This document shows, piece by piece, positions 24,796 to 32,386 of a stretch of DNA of 41,678 bases (positions are counted from its first letter, which is position 1; every line of letters begins with the position of its first letter). Made by a program: the position numbers and the translations under genes. A model generated the notes under the pieces. It was not told the DNA's origin and made no database searches. It saw only the letters and a program-made list of their open reading frames with translations. Location: NCBI GenBank assembly GCA_025935925.1, contig JAICUI010000026.1, positions 1 to 41,678 on the forward strand, given 5' to 3'. The DNA comes from Chloroflexota bacterium (GTDB taxonomy: Bacteria > Chloroflexota > Limnocylindria > Limnocylindrales > CSP1-4).

Positions 24796-25704
24796 CTAGA
24801 GCGCGTCGAACGCGCCGAGGCGGCGCGCGACGATCAGGTACAGGGCCATGACGAGGACGGGCACCATCGCGAACGCCGCGGCGAAGGGCACGTTCCCGGC
24901 GACGCCCTGGCTGTCGAACACGACGTTGCCGATGAACTGGCTGTTCGACACGAGGACGGGCGTGATGTAGTCGCCGAGCGTGAGCGAGAACGTGAAGATC
25001 GAACCGGCGACGACGGCCGGGAAGACGAGCGGCAGCACGACGCGTCGGAACGTCGTGCCGGGTCGCGCGCCGAGATCCCCGGATGCCTCCAGCAGCGACC
25101 CGGGGATCCGCTCGAGGCCGGCGTAGATCGGCAGGATCATGTACGGCAGCCAGATGTAGCTGAAGACGATCGGGATCGCGAGGTCGCTCGGATAGATCGC
25201 GACGCCCGGGATCCCGACCTGGGCCAGCCCCCACTCGAGCGGCCCGCCCTGGGCGAGGATCACGCGCCACGCATAGACGCGCACGAGGTAGCTCGACCAC
25301 AGCGGCAGCAGGACGAGGACGAACAGGATCGCCCGGGTGCGTGGTCGCGCGTAGCGGGCCATGTAGTACGCGAGGGGGAACGCGAGCAGCACGTCCGTCA
25401 CGGTGACGATCGCGGCGATGCCGATCGTCCGCAGCGCGACCACCCGGTACACGCCGTCGGTGACGAGCTGCTGGAAGTTGCGCAGCGTGAGCTCGTGCCG
25501 GATCGCCGAGGTGAGCGGGTCGAGCGACCAGAACGCGGCCACGAACAGCACCGCCAGCGACCCGAGGTACACGACGCCGAACCAGCCCGCCGGCGGCACG
25601 AGGAGCAGCAGGAGCTGCAGCGACCGGTGCCGGTAGATGAACGCGAGGAGGCGCCCCCGCACCCCGTGCGAGGGCACCTCCCGGGTCGTTGTCGCCGTGG
25701 TCAA
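24796..25704 (-). CDS. potB: Polyamine-type ABC transporter permease (PotB-like)
   Basis: About 302 residues, six membrane helices, with the first near SLQLLLLLVPPAGWFGVVYL. The EAA loop is LEASGDLGARPGTTFRRVVLPLVFPAVVAG and the SYLVRVYAW stretch is typical of PotB. The start is uncertain: TTG 25704 lies 55 bases after the binding-protein stop; a GTG at 25677 is also possible. Neither has a well-spaced ribosome-binding site. I give the longer form. Confidence 0.85.
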   Translation of the reverse strand: MTTATTTREVPSHGVRGRLLAFIYRHRSLQLLLLLVPPAGWFGVVYLGSLAVLFVAAFWSLDPLTSAIRHELTLRNFQQLVTDGVYRVVALRTIGIAAIVTVTDVLLAFPLAYYMARYARPRTRAILFVLVLLPLWSSYLVRVYAWRVILAQGGPLEWGLAQVGIPGVAIYPSDLAIPIVFSYIWLPYMILPIYAGLERIPGSLLEASGDLGARPGTTFRRVVLPLVFPAVVAGSIFTFSLTLGDYITPVLVSNSQFIGNVVFDSQGVAGNVPFAAAFAMVPVLVMALYLIVARRLGAFDAL

Positions 25705-25759
25705 GCCGAGACCGCGGTGGGCCGCGCGGCCGCGGCCGGGGTTGCGGTGCCGATCGGCG

Positions 25760-27124
25760 TCAGCCCTTGATCTCCGTCCACTTCTGGCTCCAGACGGAGT
25801 AGTCGACGCAGGTCCCGCCGCCACCGGCGCAGTCCGCGAGCGGCGTCTTCCAGAACGCGACCGAGTTGTAGAAGCTCGGGTCGTTGACGCCGAACTCGTC
25901 GCAGAAGTTCTTGAACCCGTACGAGGCGTACGTGGCGTCGAGGTACTTGCACGCCTTGGGGTTCGCCGGCGCCTCGCCGAAGTACTCGGCGACCTGCGTC
26001 TGGACCTCGGGCGTCAACATCCAGGCCATCCACTTGAGCATGCAGTTCGGGTGCGCCGCCTTCGACGACAGCATCCACGTGTCGGCCCAGCCGGTCATGC
26101 CCTCGGTCGGGACGACCTGGCCGACCGGCGTCCCGCCGGCCTTGAGGGCGTTGAACTGGTACGGCCACGTCGTCCCGACGATCGTCGTCCCGTTCTTGAA
26201 GTTGTCGATCTCGTCGGAGAACAGCGACCAGTACTTGCCGACCCACGGCCGCTGCTGCTTGAGCAGGTTGACGGCGGCATCGAACTGGGGCTGCGTCAGC
26301 TCGTACGGATCGGTGATCCCGAGCTCCGGGTTGTGCGCCTTCAGGTACAGCGCCGCGTCGGCGATGTAGATCGGGCTGTCGTAGGCCGTGATCTTGCCGG
26401 CGTACGGCTGCGCCGCGGTCGGATCGAACACCACGTTCCAGCTCGTCGGTGCGGGCGTCACCATGTCCGACCGGTAGAGCAGCGTGTTGCCGCCCCAGCC
26501 GTGCGGCGTGCCGTAGTACTTGCCGTCGACGACGTAGTGCGGGGCGTTGATCAGGTACGGCGCGACGTCGCCCATGCCCGGCATCGTCGTCGGGTCGATC
26601 GCGGTCACGTCGCCGTTGGCGATGAGCCGCAGGGTCGCGTCACCGGACGCGCTCACGCCGTCGTAGGTGCTGCCCTGGCGCAGCAGCGTCACCATCTCGT
26701 CGGACGTGTTGCCGACCTTCGTGTTGACCTTGCACCCGGTCTCGTCCGTGAACGGGTGGACCCAGTCGTATTCCTTGACGTTGGTGCCGTCCTCGGCGTA
26801 GCCGCCCCAGATGATGATGTCGAGCTCGCCCTCGCCGGCGCCGCCGACCTTGCTCAGGTCGACCGCGGGCTTGAGCGGCGAGATCGTCCCGTAGTCGCCG
26901 GTCGGGTACGGGTTCGAGGCGCTCCCCGACGCGCTCGGCGCAGCGCTCGTTCCGGCGCTCGCCGCCGGGCTGGCCCCGGGGCTCGCCGCGCTGCTGGCGG
27001 CCGTCGTCGGCGCCGAGCTCGGCGCGCTGCTGGCCGGTGCCGTCGTGGGCGTTGCGGTCCCACCGCCGCACGCGGCCGCCACCAGCGCGGCCACCGCCGC
27101 GAGGGTGAGGATCGGTCTCCGCAT
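25760..27124 (-). CDS. potD: Polyamine-type ABC transporter substrate-binding lipoprotein (PotD-like)
   Basis: 454 residues. The signal peptide ends in LVAAAC (Cys19), followed by an unusually long Thr/Ala/Ser/Pro linker to about residue 70. The binding domain follows the PotD/PotF pattern: ELDIIIWGGYAEDG, TGCKVNTKVGNTSDEMVTLLRQG, YDGVSASGDATLRLIANGDVTAID and YYGTPHGWGGNTLLYR. It captures the ligand outside the membrane and delivers it to the two permeases. ATG with AGGAGG-like sequence upstream. Longer than E. coli PotD because of the linker and several C-terminal additions containing Cys residues. Confidence 0.9.
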   Translation of the reverse strand: MRRPILTLAAVAALVAAACGGGTATPTTAPASSAPSSAPTTAASSAASPGASPAASAGTSAAPSASGSASNPYPTGDYGTISPLKPAVDLSKVGGAGEGELDIIIWGGYAEDGTNVKEYDWVHPFTDETGCKVNTKVGNTSDEMVTLLRQGSTYDGVSASGDATLRLIANGDVTAIDPTTMPGMGDVAPYLINAPHYVVDGKYYGTPHGWGGNTLLYRSDMVTPAPTSWNVVFDPTAAQPYAGKITAYDSPIYIADAALYLKAHNPELGITDPYELTQPQFDAAVNLLKQQRPWVGKYWSLFSDEIDNFKNGTTIVGTTWPYQFNALKAGGTPVGQVVPTEGMTGWADTWMLSSKAAHPNCMLKWMAWMLTPEVQTQVAEYFGEAPANPKACKYLDATYASYGFKNFCDEFGVNDPSFYNSVAFWKTPLADCAGGGGTCVDYSVWSQKWTEIKG

Positions 27125-27158
27125 CCTGTCGCTCCTCCTGTCAGGCGGGTCGCCGCGG

Positions 27159-28247
27159 CTACGCCTCGGCGACCTCCCGGGTGTGCTGCCGTTTCCAGAC
27201 GAGGCGGACAGCGCGCCCCTGCTGCTCGAGCGCCTCGGTCGAGGACGTCGTCAGGTTCTGCTGGGTGACCACGAGCTCGCCGCCGGCGGCGAGCGCGACG
27301 TGGTAGCGCGTGTCGGACCCGAGGTACACGACGCTCGCGATGGTCCCGTCCGCGGCGTACTCGTCGTCCGCGGCCGTCGAGCCCGGGTCCTCGAGGCGGA
27401 TCTTCTCCGGTCGCACGGTGAACATGCCCGCTCGACCCACCACGGCCTCCGCCGCCGATCCCGTCAGGAGATTGGACGTCCCCACGAACCCGGCCACGAA
27501 CCGGGTCGCGGGCCGCTCGTACACCTCGGCCGGCGCGCCGACCTGCTCGATGCGGCCCTGGTTGAACACCGCGATCCGGTCGCTCATCGTGAGCGCCTCG
27601 TCCTGGTCGTGGGTCACGTAGACGAACGTGATCCCGACCTGGTGCTGGATCTGGTGCAGCTCGATCTGCATCTCCTCGCGCAGCTTCAGGTCCAGGGCGC
27701 CGAGCGGCTCGTCCAGCAGCAGGACGCGCGGCCGGTTCACGAGCGCGCGCGCCAGGGCCACCCGCTGGCGCTGGCCGCCCGAGAGCTGCCCGGGCTTGCG
27801 CCGCTCGTACCCCTCGAGGCGCACCATCCGGAGCGCATCCGCCACGCGGCGCTGCCGGTCGTCCTTCGGCACCTTGCGCACCAGCAGCCCGTAGCCCACG
27901 TTCTCGCCCACGGTCATGTGCGGGAACAGCGCGTAGTCCTGGAACACGGTGTTGACGTCTCGCTCGAACGGTGCCCGGCCGGTGACGTCCTGCCCGTGCA
28001 GCAGGACCCGGCCCTCGGTGGGCGCCTCGAAGCCCGCGATCATCCGCAGCGTCGTCGTCTTGCCCGAGCCGGACGGCCCGAGCATCGAGAAGAACTCTCC
28101 CTCGCGGATCTCGAGGTCGATGCGCTCCACGGCGGTGACGTCGCCGTAGCGCTTGACGAGGCCCTCGAGCCGGACCGCGGCGACCGGCGCGCTGCCGGCG
28201 GGGTCACGGGCCCGGACGTCCTCGTGATCGGCGGGGGCGATGGGCAC
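27159..28247 (-). CDS. potA: Polyamine-type ABC transporter ATP-binding protein (PotA-like)
   Basis: 362 residues. Walker A GPSGSGKTTT, Q-loop in NTVFQDYALFPHM, signature LSGGQRQRVALARAL, Walker B LLLDEPLGALD and switch His in VTHDQDEAL are all intact. The C-terminal third is the TOBE domain (FTVRPEKIRLE, then GSDTRYHVALAAGGELVV) usual in PotA/MalK-type ATPases. GTG start at 28245-28247 with AGGAG about 11 bases upstream. First gene of the operon potA-potD-potB-potC, driven by the promoter at 28335-28364. Confidence 0.93.
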   Translation of the reverse strand: MPIAPADHEDVRARDPAGSAPVAAVRLEGLVKRYGDVTAVERIDLEIREGEFFSMLGPSGSGKTTTLRMIAGFEAPTEGRVLLHGQDVTGRAPFERDVNTVFQDYALFPHMTVGENVGYGLLVRKVPKDDRQRRVADALRMVRLEGYERRKPGQLSGGQRQRVALARALVNRPRVLLLDEPLGALDLKLREEMQIELHQIQHQVGITFVYVTHDQDEALTMSDRIAVFNQGRIEQVGAPAEVYERPATRFVAGFVGTSNLLTGSAAEAVVGRAGMFTVRPEKIRLEDPGSTAADDEYAADGTIASVVYLGSDTRYHVALAAGGELVVTQQNLTTSSTEALEQQGRAVRLVWKRQHTREVAEA

Positions 28248-28334
28248 GCTCGGCGTGACTCCTGTGGCGCGGGGGCCGCCGGTCCGTCGCGCGGCGCCGG
28301 CGAGGTCGATGGCCCCGGGGCCCGGGGTGGACGC

Positions 28335-28364
28335 ACGCTAGGGGCGCCGGCCGCGGCGTGTCAA
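28335..28364 (-). promoter_or_regulatory. Sigma70-like promoter of the pot operon
   Basis: On the minus strand a perfect TTGACA (complement of 28359-28364), 18 bases, TAGCGT (complement of 28335-28340). It lies about 90 bases before the potA start codon. Confidence 0.7.
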
Positions 28365-28405
28365 GCGTGATGCGCGGTGCGCGAGGCCGATCCGCGCGCG
28401 TCGCG

Positions 28406-28411
28406 CATCAT
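28406..28411 (+). promoter_or_regulatory. CATCAT box, weak leaderless -10 candidate
   Basis: CATCAT, 8 bases, ATG at 28420. It has the TAnnnT-box geometry seen elsewhere, but with C for the first T. Confidence 0.3.
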
Positions 28412-28419
28412 GGGCGCCG

Positions 28420-28986
28420 ATGCACGACCGCCGCCGGATCCCGACCATCGCGAGCGCCATCGGCGTCGCCTCCCTCGCCGCCCTCGCCGTTGCCGCGTGC
28501 GACGCGGGACCCGCGGCCACGCCGCCGATCACGCCCGGGACGGGCGCGGTGCCGCGGGAGGTCAACGTGATCGCCCGCGAGTACGCGTTCGTGCCGTCGA
28601 CGATCGACCTCGTGCCCGGCGAGACGGTGGAGCTCCACGTCGTCAATGGCGGGCTCGAGACGCACGAGGCGGTCGTCGGCGACGGCGCGTCGCAGCTCGC
28701 CTGGGAGTCGGCCGAGGCCGCGGTGGCGGAGCATCCCCCGGGCCCGACGCCGCTCGTGGCGGAGCCGCCGGGCTTCGACGGCGTCCGCGTCGTGGTGGGG
28801 TCGGGCGCCCGGGCCGACACGGTGTGGACGGTGCCGCCGGACGCCGCGACGAGCGCCTGGTTCGTCGGCTGCCACATTCCCGGGCACTTCGGCCGGGGGA
28901 TGGTCGTCCCGGTGCGGTTCGTCGCGGCGGACGGGCGCCCGCTGCCGACGGTCGCCGCACCGTCCCCGCAGCCCTCGGGATCGTGA
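28420..28986 (+). CDS. Cupredoxin-domain lipoprotein
   Basis: 188 residues. The signal peptide ends ALAVAAC (Cys27). A cupredoxin domain spans about residues 45-168: His82 in LETHEAVVG and the loop GCHIPGHFGRGM with Cys151, His156 and Met161. This is the C-x4-H-x4-M type 1 spacing of rusticyanin-like proteins, different from the C-x2-H-x2-M loops of the oxidase-linked cupredoxins here. A membrane-anchored copper protein on the outer face, probably an electron carrier or copper handler. A Pro/Ser tail ends the protein. No neighbour indicates its partner; the oxidase is a candidate acceptor. Confidence 0.84.
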   Translation: MHDRRRIPTIASAIGVASLAALAVAACDAGPAATPPITPGTGAVPREVNVIAREYAFVPSTIDLVPGETVELHVVNGGLETHEAVVGDGASQLAWESAEAAVAEHPPGPTPLVAEPPGFDGVRVVVGSGARADTVWTVPPDAATSAWFVGCHIPGHFGRGMVVPVRFVAADGRPLPTVAAPSPQPSGS

Positions 28987-29064
28987 GCGCGGTGGTAGGC
29001 TTCGAACGGTCTTCCCATCGAACCCGCGCCCGCCGCGCAAGCCGCAGCAGGAGAGCCTCCGATC

Positions 29065-29352
29065 ATGGCGTACGTCATCGCCGAGCCCTGCATCGACGTG
29101 CTCGACCTCGCGTGCGTGTCCGTCTGCCCCGTGGACTGCATCCACTACGAGGAAGGCGTCGATCGCAAGCTGTACATCGACCCCAACGAGTGCATCGACT
29201 GCGGCGCGTGCGAGCCGGAATGCCCCGTGAACGCCATCTTCCCGGAGGAGAGCCTCCCGCCGGAGTGGGCGAACTACACGCAGATCGACGCGCAGTGGTA
29301 CACCGATCGGGCGGGTGCTCGCGACGCCGTGCAGGCGCTGAAGCCCGCCTGA
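29065..29352 (+). CDS. 7Fe-type ferredoxin
   Basis: 95 residues. The first cluster region has Cys9-x7-Cys17-x3-Cys21-Pro with Cys25 nearby, the spacing of [3Fe-4S]/[4Fe-4S] ferredoxins of the FdxA/FdxC type. The second is the full ECIDCGACEPECPVNAI set. The C-terminal extension (LPPEWANYTQIDAQWY) is also family-typical. It carries low-potential electrons in the cytoplasm and is a natural acceptor for the 2-oxoacid:ferredoxin oxidoreductase encoded 6 kb downstream. AGGAGAG lies about 9 bases before the ATG; TAGGCT at 28996-29001 may be its -10 box. Confidence 0.93.
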   Translation: MAYVIAEPCIDVLDLACVSVCPVDCIHYEEGVDRKLYIDPNECIDCGACEPECPVNAIFPEESLPPEWANYTQIDAQWYTDRAGARDAVQALKPA

Positions 29353-29401
29353 CGCTCCGCTCCCGAGGAGGCCGTCCACGAGGGGCCCGACCATCCGCCC
29401 G

Positions 29402-29407
29402 TAGACT
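29402..29407 (+). promoter_or_regulatory. TAnnnT box (TAGACT), leaderless -10 candidate
   Basis: TAGACT, 6 bases, GTG at 29414. The intervening GGCGGC is not a usable Shine-Dalgarno at that distance. Confidence 0.55.
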
Positions 29408-29413
29408 GGCGGC

Positions 29414-30274
29414 GTGCGCATCGTCTCCCTCCTGCCCGCAGGCACCGAGATCGTCGTCGCCCTCGGGCTGGACGACGAGCTGGTCGGGGTCGGGCATCGC
29501 GACGGCGCGCTCAGCGGACTGACCCAGCCGCCGCTCGTGACCCGCGCCGGTCCCGGACGCTCCGGCCGCGAGGTCCTCGACCTCGACGCGCTGGTCGCCG
29601 CCGACCCGGATCTGGTCCTCGTCGGGCAGGGCGACGACGGCGGCATCGACGCGCCGGCCCTGCGCGCCGCGCTCGGCACCCGCGCCAACCCGTCCGTGCT
29701 GCCGCTCGTGCCGGGCTCCGTCGAAGGGGTCCTCAACGCGATCGTCGCCGTCGGGGCGATGACCGAGTCGGAGGACGAGGCGCTCGCGGTCGTCGAGGAC
29801 CTTCGCGAGCGGCTCAAGGTCCTCGAGGAGGTCGTCATCGGCCGCCGCGATCACGGGTTCCAGCCACCGCGGGCGGTCGTGCTCGACGAGGTCGATCCGC
29901 CGCGCGCCGCGGGACGCTGGGTGCCCGACCAGGTGCGGCTCGCGGGTGGCTGGGAGCTGCTCGGCCAGCCCGGGGAGGCGGCGCGGGCGACGACGTGGGC
30001 GGCGATCGCGGACGTCGATCCCGAGGTGCTCGTCCTGCTGCCCGGCGGGCTGCCGCTCCGGGACGGGCTGGCGGCGTGGCGCGCGACGCCGCGCCCTGAT
30101 GCCTGGTCCGGGCTCCGCGCGGTGCGCGATCGGCGCGTGCATGTCGTCGACGGCGGTGCGTTCGCGACGGCGGGCCCGCGCATCATCGACGGCATCGAGA
30201 TCCTCGCCGAGCTGTTCGACCCCGCCGCGTTCGACGGCATGGCGCCGCCCGACACGTGGGTCCGCGCCGGGTGA
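29414..30274 (+). CDS. BtuF/TroA-like helical-backbone binding protein without signal peptide
   Basis: 286 residues. It starts straight at the first strand of the fold, MRIVSLLPAGTEIVVALGL, continues VGVGHR and then LVAADPDLVLVGQ, and has the late WSGLRAVRDRRVHVVDGGAF typical of cobalamin/Fe-siderophore binding proteins. No signal peptide or lipobox is visible, and the TAGACT box argues that the GTG is the true start, so the protein is probably cytoplasmic. Such stand-alone members are of unknown role. The following methyltransferase gene overlaps its stop by 4 bases (GTGA), implying a linked function. Confidence 0.83.
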   Translation: MRIVSLLPAGTEIVVALGLDDELVGVGHRDGALSGLTQPPLVTRAGPGRSGREVLDLDALVAADPDLVLVGQGDDGGIDAPALRAALGTRANPSVLPLVPGSVEGVLNAIVAVGAMTESEDEALAVVEDLRERLKVLEEVVIGRRDHGFQPPRAVVLDEVDPPRAAGRWVPDQVRLAGGWELLGQPGEAARATTWAAIADVDPEVLVLLPGGLPLRDGLAAWRATPRPDAWSGLRAVRDRRVHVVDGGAFATAGPRIIDGIEILAELFDPAAFDGMAPPDTWVRAG

Positions 30275-31119
30275 CCGGGACGATGCGGAACGAATCGCCC
30301 GCCACCGCGTACCGCGGCACGTTCGACTGCCTGTGGTGTGGCACCGCCTGGACGACGCGGGGGCCCGACGACCTCGAGGGCTGGGCGCAGCTGTGCCCCG
30401 ACTGTCTCGGCAAGGCCGGCACGAACCCCTTCCTCCGCGGCCGGCTCCGCGGCGGCCTCGCGGCGAGGGCCGGCGGTCAGGTCCACGACGCGCCGTCGCG
30501 ACCTGGCCGGACCGCAGGACGCGGGTCCACAACCGCCTTCCCGGACGACTGGTTCCTGCGCCGCGGCCCGTTCGAGCGCGGCGCGATCCACGACGCGGCC
30601 TGGGCGGCGGAGCTCGACATGGCCACGCGCTGGCTCGACGGGCTCCGGCTCCGCGGGCGGATCGTCGAGCTCGCCGCGGGCGTCGGCTTCTTCTCGCCGC
30701 TGCTCGCCGACGCCGGGGAGGTCTACGCCTTCGACGCGGACGTCGACGCGCTCGACCACGCCCGCGACCGCCTCGCCGCGCACCGCCTTCGTGCGCATCT
30801 CCACGCCGGTGATGCCTGGGCGCCGCTGGTCCCGGATCCCGGTCCGGCGGACGCCGTCTTCGCCGCGTTCCTGCTGGGCCGCGTACGCGGTGCCGGTCTC
30901 GACGCGGCGGTCGAGCAGCTGGCGGCCCGCCTCGCGTCCGGCGGCCGGCTCGGCCTGATCGACCTGCTCCCGGATCCCGAGGGCGGCCCCCCGCCGGGCC
31001 GCGCGTGGACCTGGCACATGCCGGCAGCGGTCGAGGCGACGCTGCGACGTGCGGGCCTGACGGACGTCGCGGTCTCGACCACGGGCCGCTTCTTCCTCGT
31101 GGCGACCGCCCGCCGCTGA
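30271..31119 (+). CDS. Class I SAM-dependent methyltransferase with N-terminal zinc ribbon
   Basis: 282 residues. Near the N-terminus FDCLWCGTAW and LCPDCLGK give a C-x2-C...C-x2-C zinc ribbon. After a variable stretch comes a Rossmann methyltransferase: motif I VELAAGVGFFSPLLA, motif II YAFDADVDALDHAR, then AVFAAFLLGRV and GGRLGLIDLLPDPEGG. Substrate not predictable; the ribbon suggests a macromolecular target or a structural role. GTG 30271 overlaps the previous stop; an ATG at 30283 is the alternative start. Confidence 0.82.
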   Translation: MTGTMRNESPATAYRGTFDCLWCGTAWTTRGPDDLEGWAQLCPDCLGKAGTNPFLRGRLRGGLAARAGGQVHDAPSRPGRTAGRGSTTAFPDDWFLRRGPFERGAIHDAAWAAELDMATRWLDGLRLRGRIVELAAGVGFFSPLLADAGEVYAFDADVDALDHARDRLAAHRLRAHLHAGDAWAPLVPDPGPADAVFAAFLLGRVRGAGLDAAVEQLAARLASGGRLGLIDLLPDPEGGPPPGRAWTWHMPAAVEATLRRAGLTDVAVSTTGRFFLVATARR

Positions 31120-31167
31120 CCGCCGGGACCGGGAGCGGACCCGCGCGGAGCCGCGGGACCCCGATGC

Positions 31168-31173
31168 TATCCT
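31168..31173 (+). promoter_or_regulatory. TAnnnT box (TATCCT), leaderless -10 candidate
   Basis: TATCCT, 8 bases, ATG of proC at 31182. The position favours 31182 over the ATG at 31164, which would lie upstream of the transcription start. Confidence 0.55.
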
Positions 31174-31181
31174 CCGGCGCG

Positions 31182-32036
31182 ATGTCGACCCTCGCCAACC
31201 GCACCGTCGCGACCGTCGGATCCGGCGTCATGGCCGAGGCGATGATCGCGGGCCTGCTCCGCGGCAATCTCGTCGCGCCGGGGCAGGTCGTCGCCAGCCA
31301 CCCCCGTCCGGAACGGCGCGACGCGCTCCACGGGACGCACGGGATCCGGGTCGTCGCCTCCAACACCGAAGCCGTGGCCGGCGCCGACGTGATCATCCTC
31401 GCGGTCAAGCCCCAGATGCTCGCGAAGGTCGGGCGCGAGATCGGCCCCGCACTGCACGAGGGGCAGCTCGTGCTGTCCGTGCTGGCCGGGCCGACGTCCG
31501 TGGCGCTGACCGCGACGCTCGGCCACGACCAGGTCGTGCGCGCGATGCCCAACACGCCGGCCCGGATCGGCAACGGGATGACGGTCTGGTATCCGACGCC
31601 CGCGACGACCGCCGAGCAGCGCGCCCAGGCGAAGGCCCTGCTCGGGGCGCTCGGCGCCGAGCTCGAGGTCGAGGACGAGAAGTGGGTCGCGATGGCGACC
31701 GCGGTCTCGGGAACGGGACCCGCCTACGTGTTCCTCGTCATGGAAGCGCTGATCGACGCCGCCGTGCACCTGGGCTTCCCGCGCCACATCGCGCACGACA
31801 TCGTGATCGAGACGCTCGAGGGAAGCACGCGCTTCGCCAAGCAGTCCGGCGACCATCCGGCCGTGCTGCGCAACATGGTCACGTCGCCGGCCGGAACGAG
31901 CGCAGCGGCGATCCACGAGCTCGAATCAGGGCGGCTCCGGACGGTGCTCTCGGAGGCCGTGTGGGCGGCGTTCCGCCGGACGGTCGAGCTCGGGGACCAG
32001 ATGGACGCGCAGCTCGCCGGCGACCGGCAGGGCTGA
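31182..32036 (+). CDS. proC: Pyrroline-5-carboxylate reductase
   Basis: 284 residues, last step of proline synthesis: NAD(P)H reduction of 1-pyrroline-5-carboxylate. The nucleotide loop is VGSGVMAEAMIAGLL; VILAVKPQML and VRAMPNTPARIGNGMTV follow. The C-terminal dimer domain has VSGTGPAYVFLVMEALIDAAV and the catalytic-site stretch NMVTSPAGTSAAAIHELE. Start chosen at the ATG behind the TATCCT box. Length is usual for the family. Single-gene unit with a hairpin downstream. Confidence 0.95.
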   Translation: MSTLANRTVATVGSGVMAEAMIAGLLRGNLVAPGQVVASHPRPERRDALHGTHGIRVVASNTEAVAGADVIILAVKPQMLAKVGREIGPALHEGQLVLSVLAGPTSVALTATLGHDQVVRAMPNTPARIGNGMTVWYPTPATTAEQRAQAKALLGALGAELEVEDEKWVAMATAVSGTGPAYVFLVMEALIDAAVHLGFPRHIAHDIVIETLEGSTRFAKQSGDHPAVLRNMVTSPAGTSAAAIHELESGRLRTVLSEAVWAAFRRTVELGDQMDAQLAGDRQG

Positions 32037-32059
32037 CGCGACCGGCCCGGGAATCCAGA

Positions 32060-32084
32060 AGCCGCCGGATCGTCTCCGGCGGCT
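32060..32084. terminator. Bidirectional hairpin between proC and microprotein copy 2
   Basis: A perfect 10-bp stem AGCCGCCGGA/TCCGGCGGCT with loop TCGTC, placed between two convergent genes. T-tracts on both sides are poor. Confidence 0.6.
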
Positions 32085-32115
32085 CGGACCGCTGCGGGTC
32101 AGCAGCTGCGGGGAG

Positions 32116-32214
32116 CTACCAGCGCTTCGCGCCGCCGTCGACGACGAAGGCGAAGGCAGCCAGCGTGCCGAGCAGCATGATCGCGCGCTGGGCGAGGTAC
32201 TTGGCGGTCGACAT
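32116..32214 (-). CDS. Membrane microprotein with C-terminal DGGAKRW (copy 2)
   Basis: 32 residues. ATG 32212-32214 is preceded by AAGGA (complement of 32221-32225) at 6 bases. The N-terminus MSTAKYLAQRA is basic, one hydrophobic helix (about residues 11-23) follows, and it ends FVVDGGAKRW. The final seven residues are identical to copy 1 at 23839-23943, and the whole layout matches: basic start, single helix, V-(V/I)-D-G-G-A-K-R-W stop. Codon differences between the copies are silent. The gene stands alone between proC and the aldolase, behind a strong leader hairpin. No known family comes to mind. Confidence 0.7.
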   Translation of the reverse strand: MSTAKYLAQRAIMLLGTLAAFAFVVDGGAKRW

Positions 32215-32225
32215 CTCGGTTCCTT

Positions 32226-32267
32226 CGGGTGACGGGAGGATCTGGGCTCGGTTCCCGTGAGCACCCG
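32226..32267 (-). promoter_or_regulatory. Structured leader hairpin before microprotein copy 2
   Basis: In minus-strand RNA, CGGGTG-CTC-ACGGGA pairs with TCCCGT-CACCCG: two 6-bp helices with a 3-base bulge on the 5' side and a 15-base loop. The stem ends directly at the AAGGA ribosome-binding site. A possible cis-regulatory element (thermometer, riboswitch or protein site), or a simple stabilising stem. Confidence 0.55.
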
Positions 32268-32374
32268 GACCGTAGGCTCGCGCGCACCTTAAGGACATGG
32301 CCCCTTGGTACCCCCCGGGGCAGGACCCTCGGCATGCCGTGCGGCCGGGCGCGAGCCGGAAGGTCTCGGTCGGG

Positions 32375-32380
32375 CATGAT
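32375..32380 (+). promoter_or_regulatory. CATGAT box, weak leaderless -10 candidate
   Basis: CATGAT, 6 bases, ATG at 32387, with no ribosome-binding site in the gap. First T replaced by C. Confidence 0.4.
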
Positions 32381-32386
32381 CGCCGC

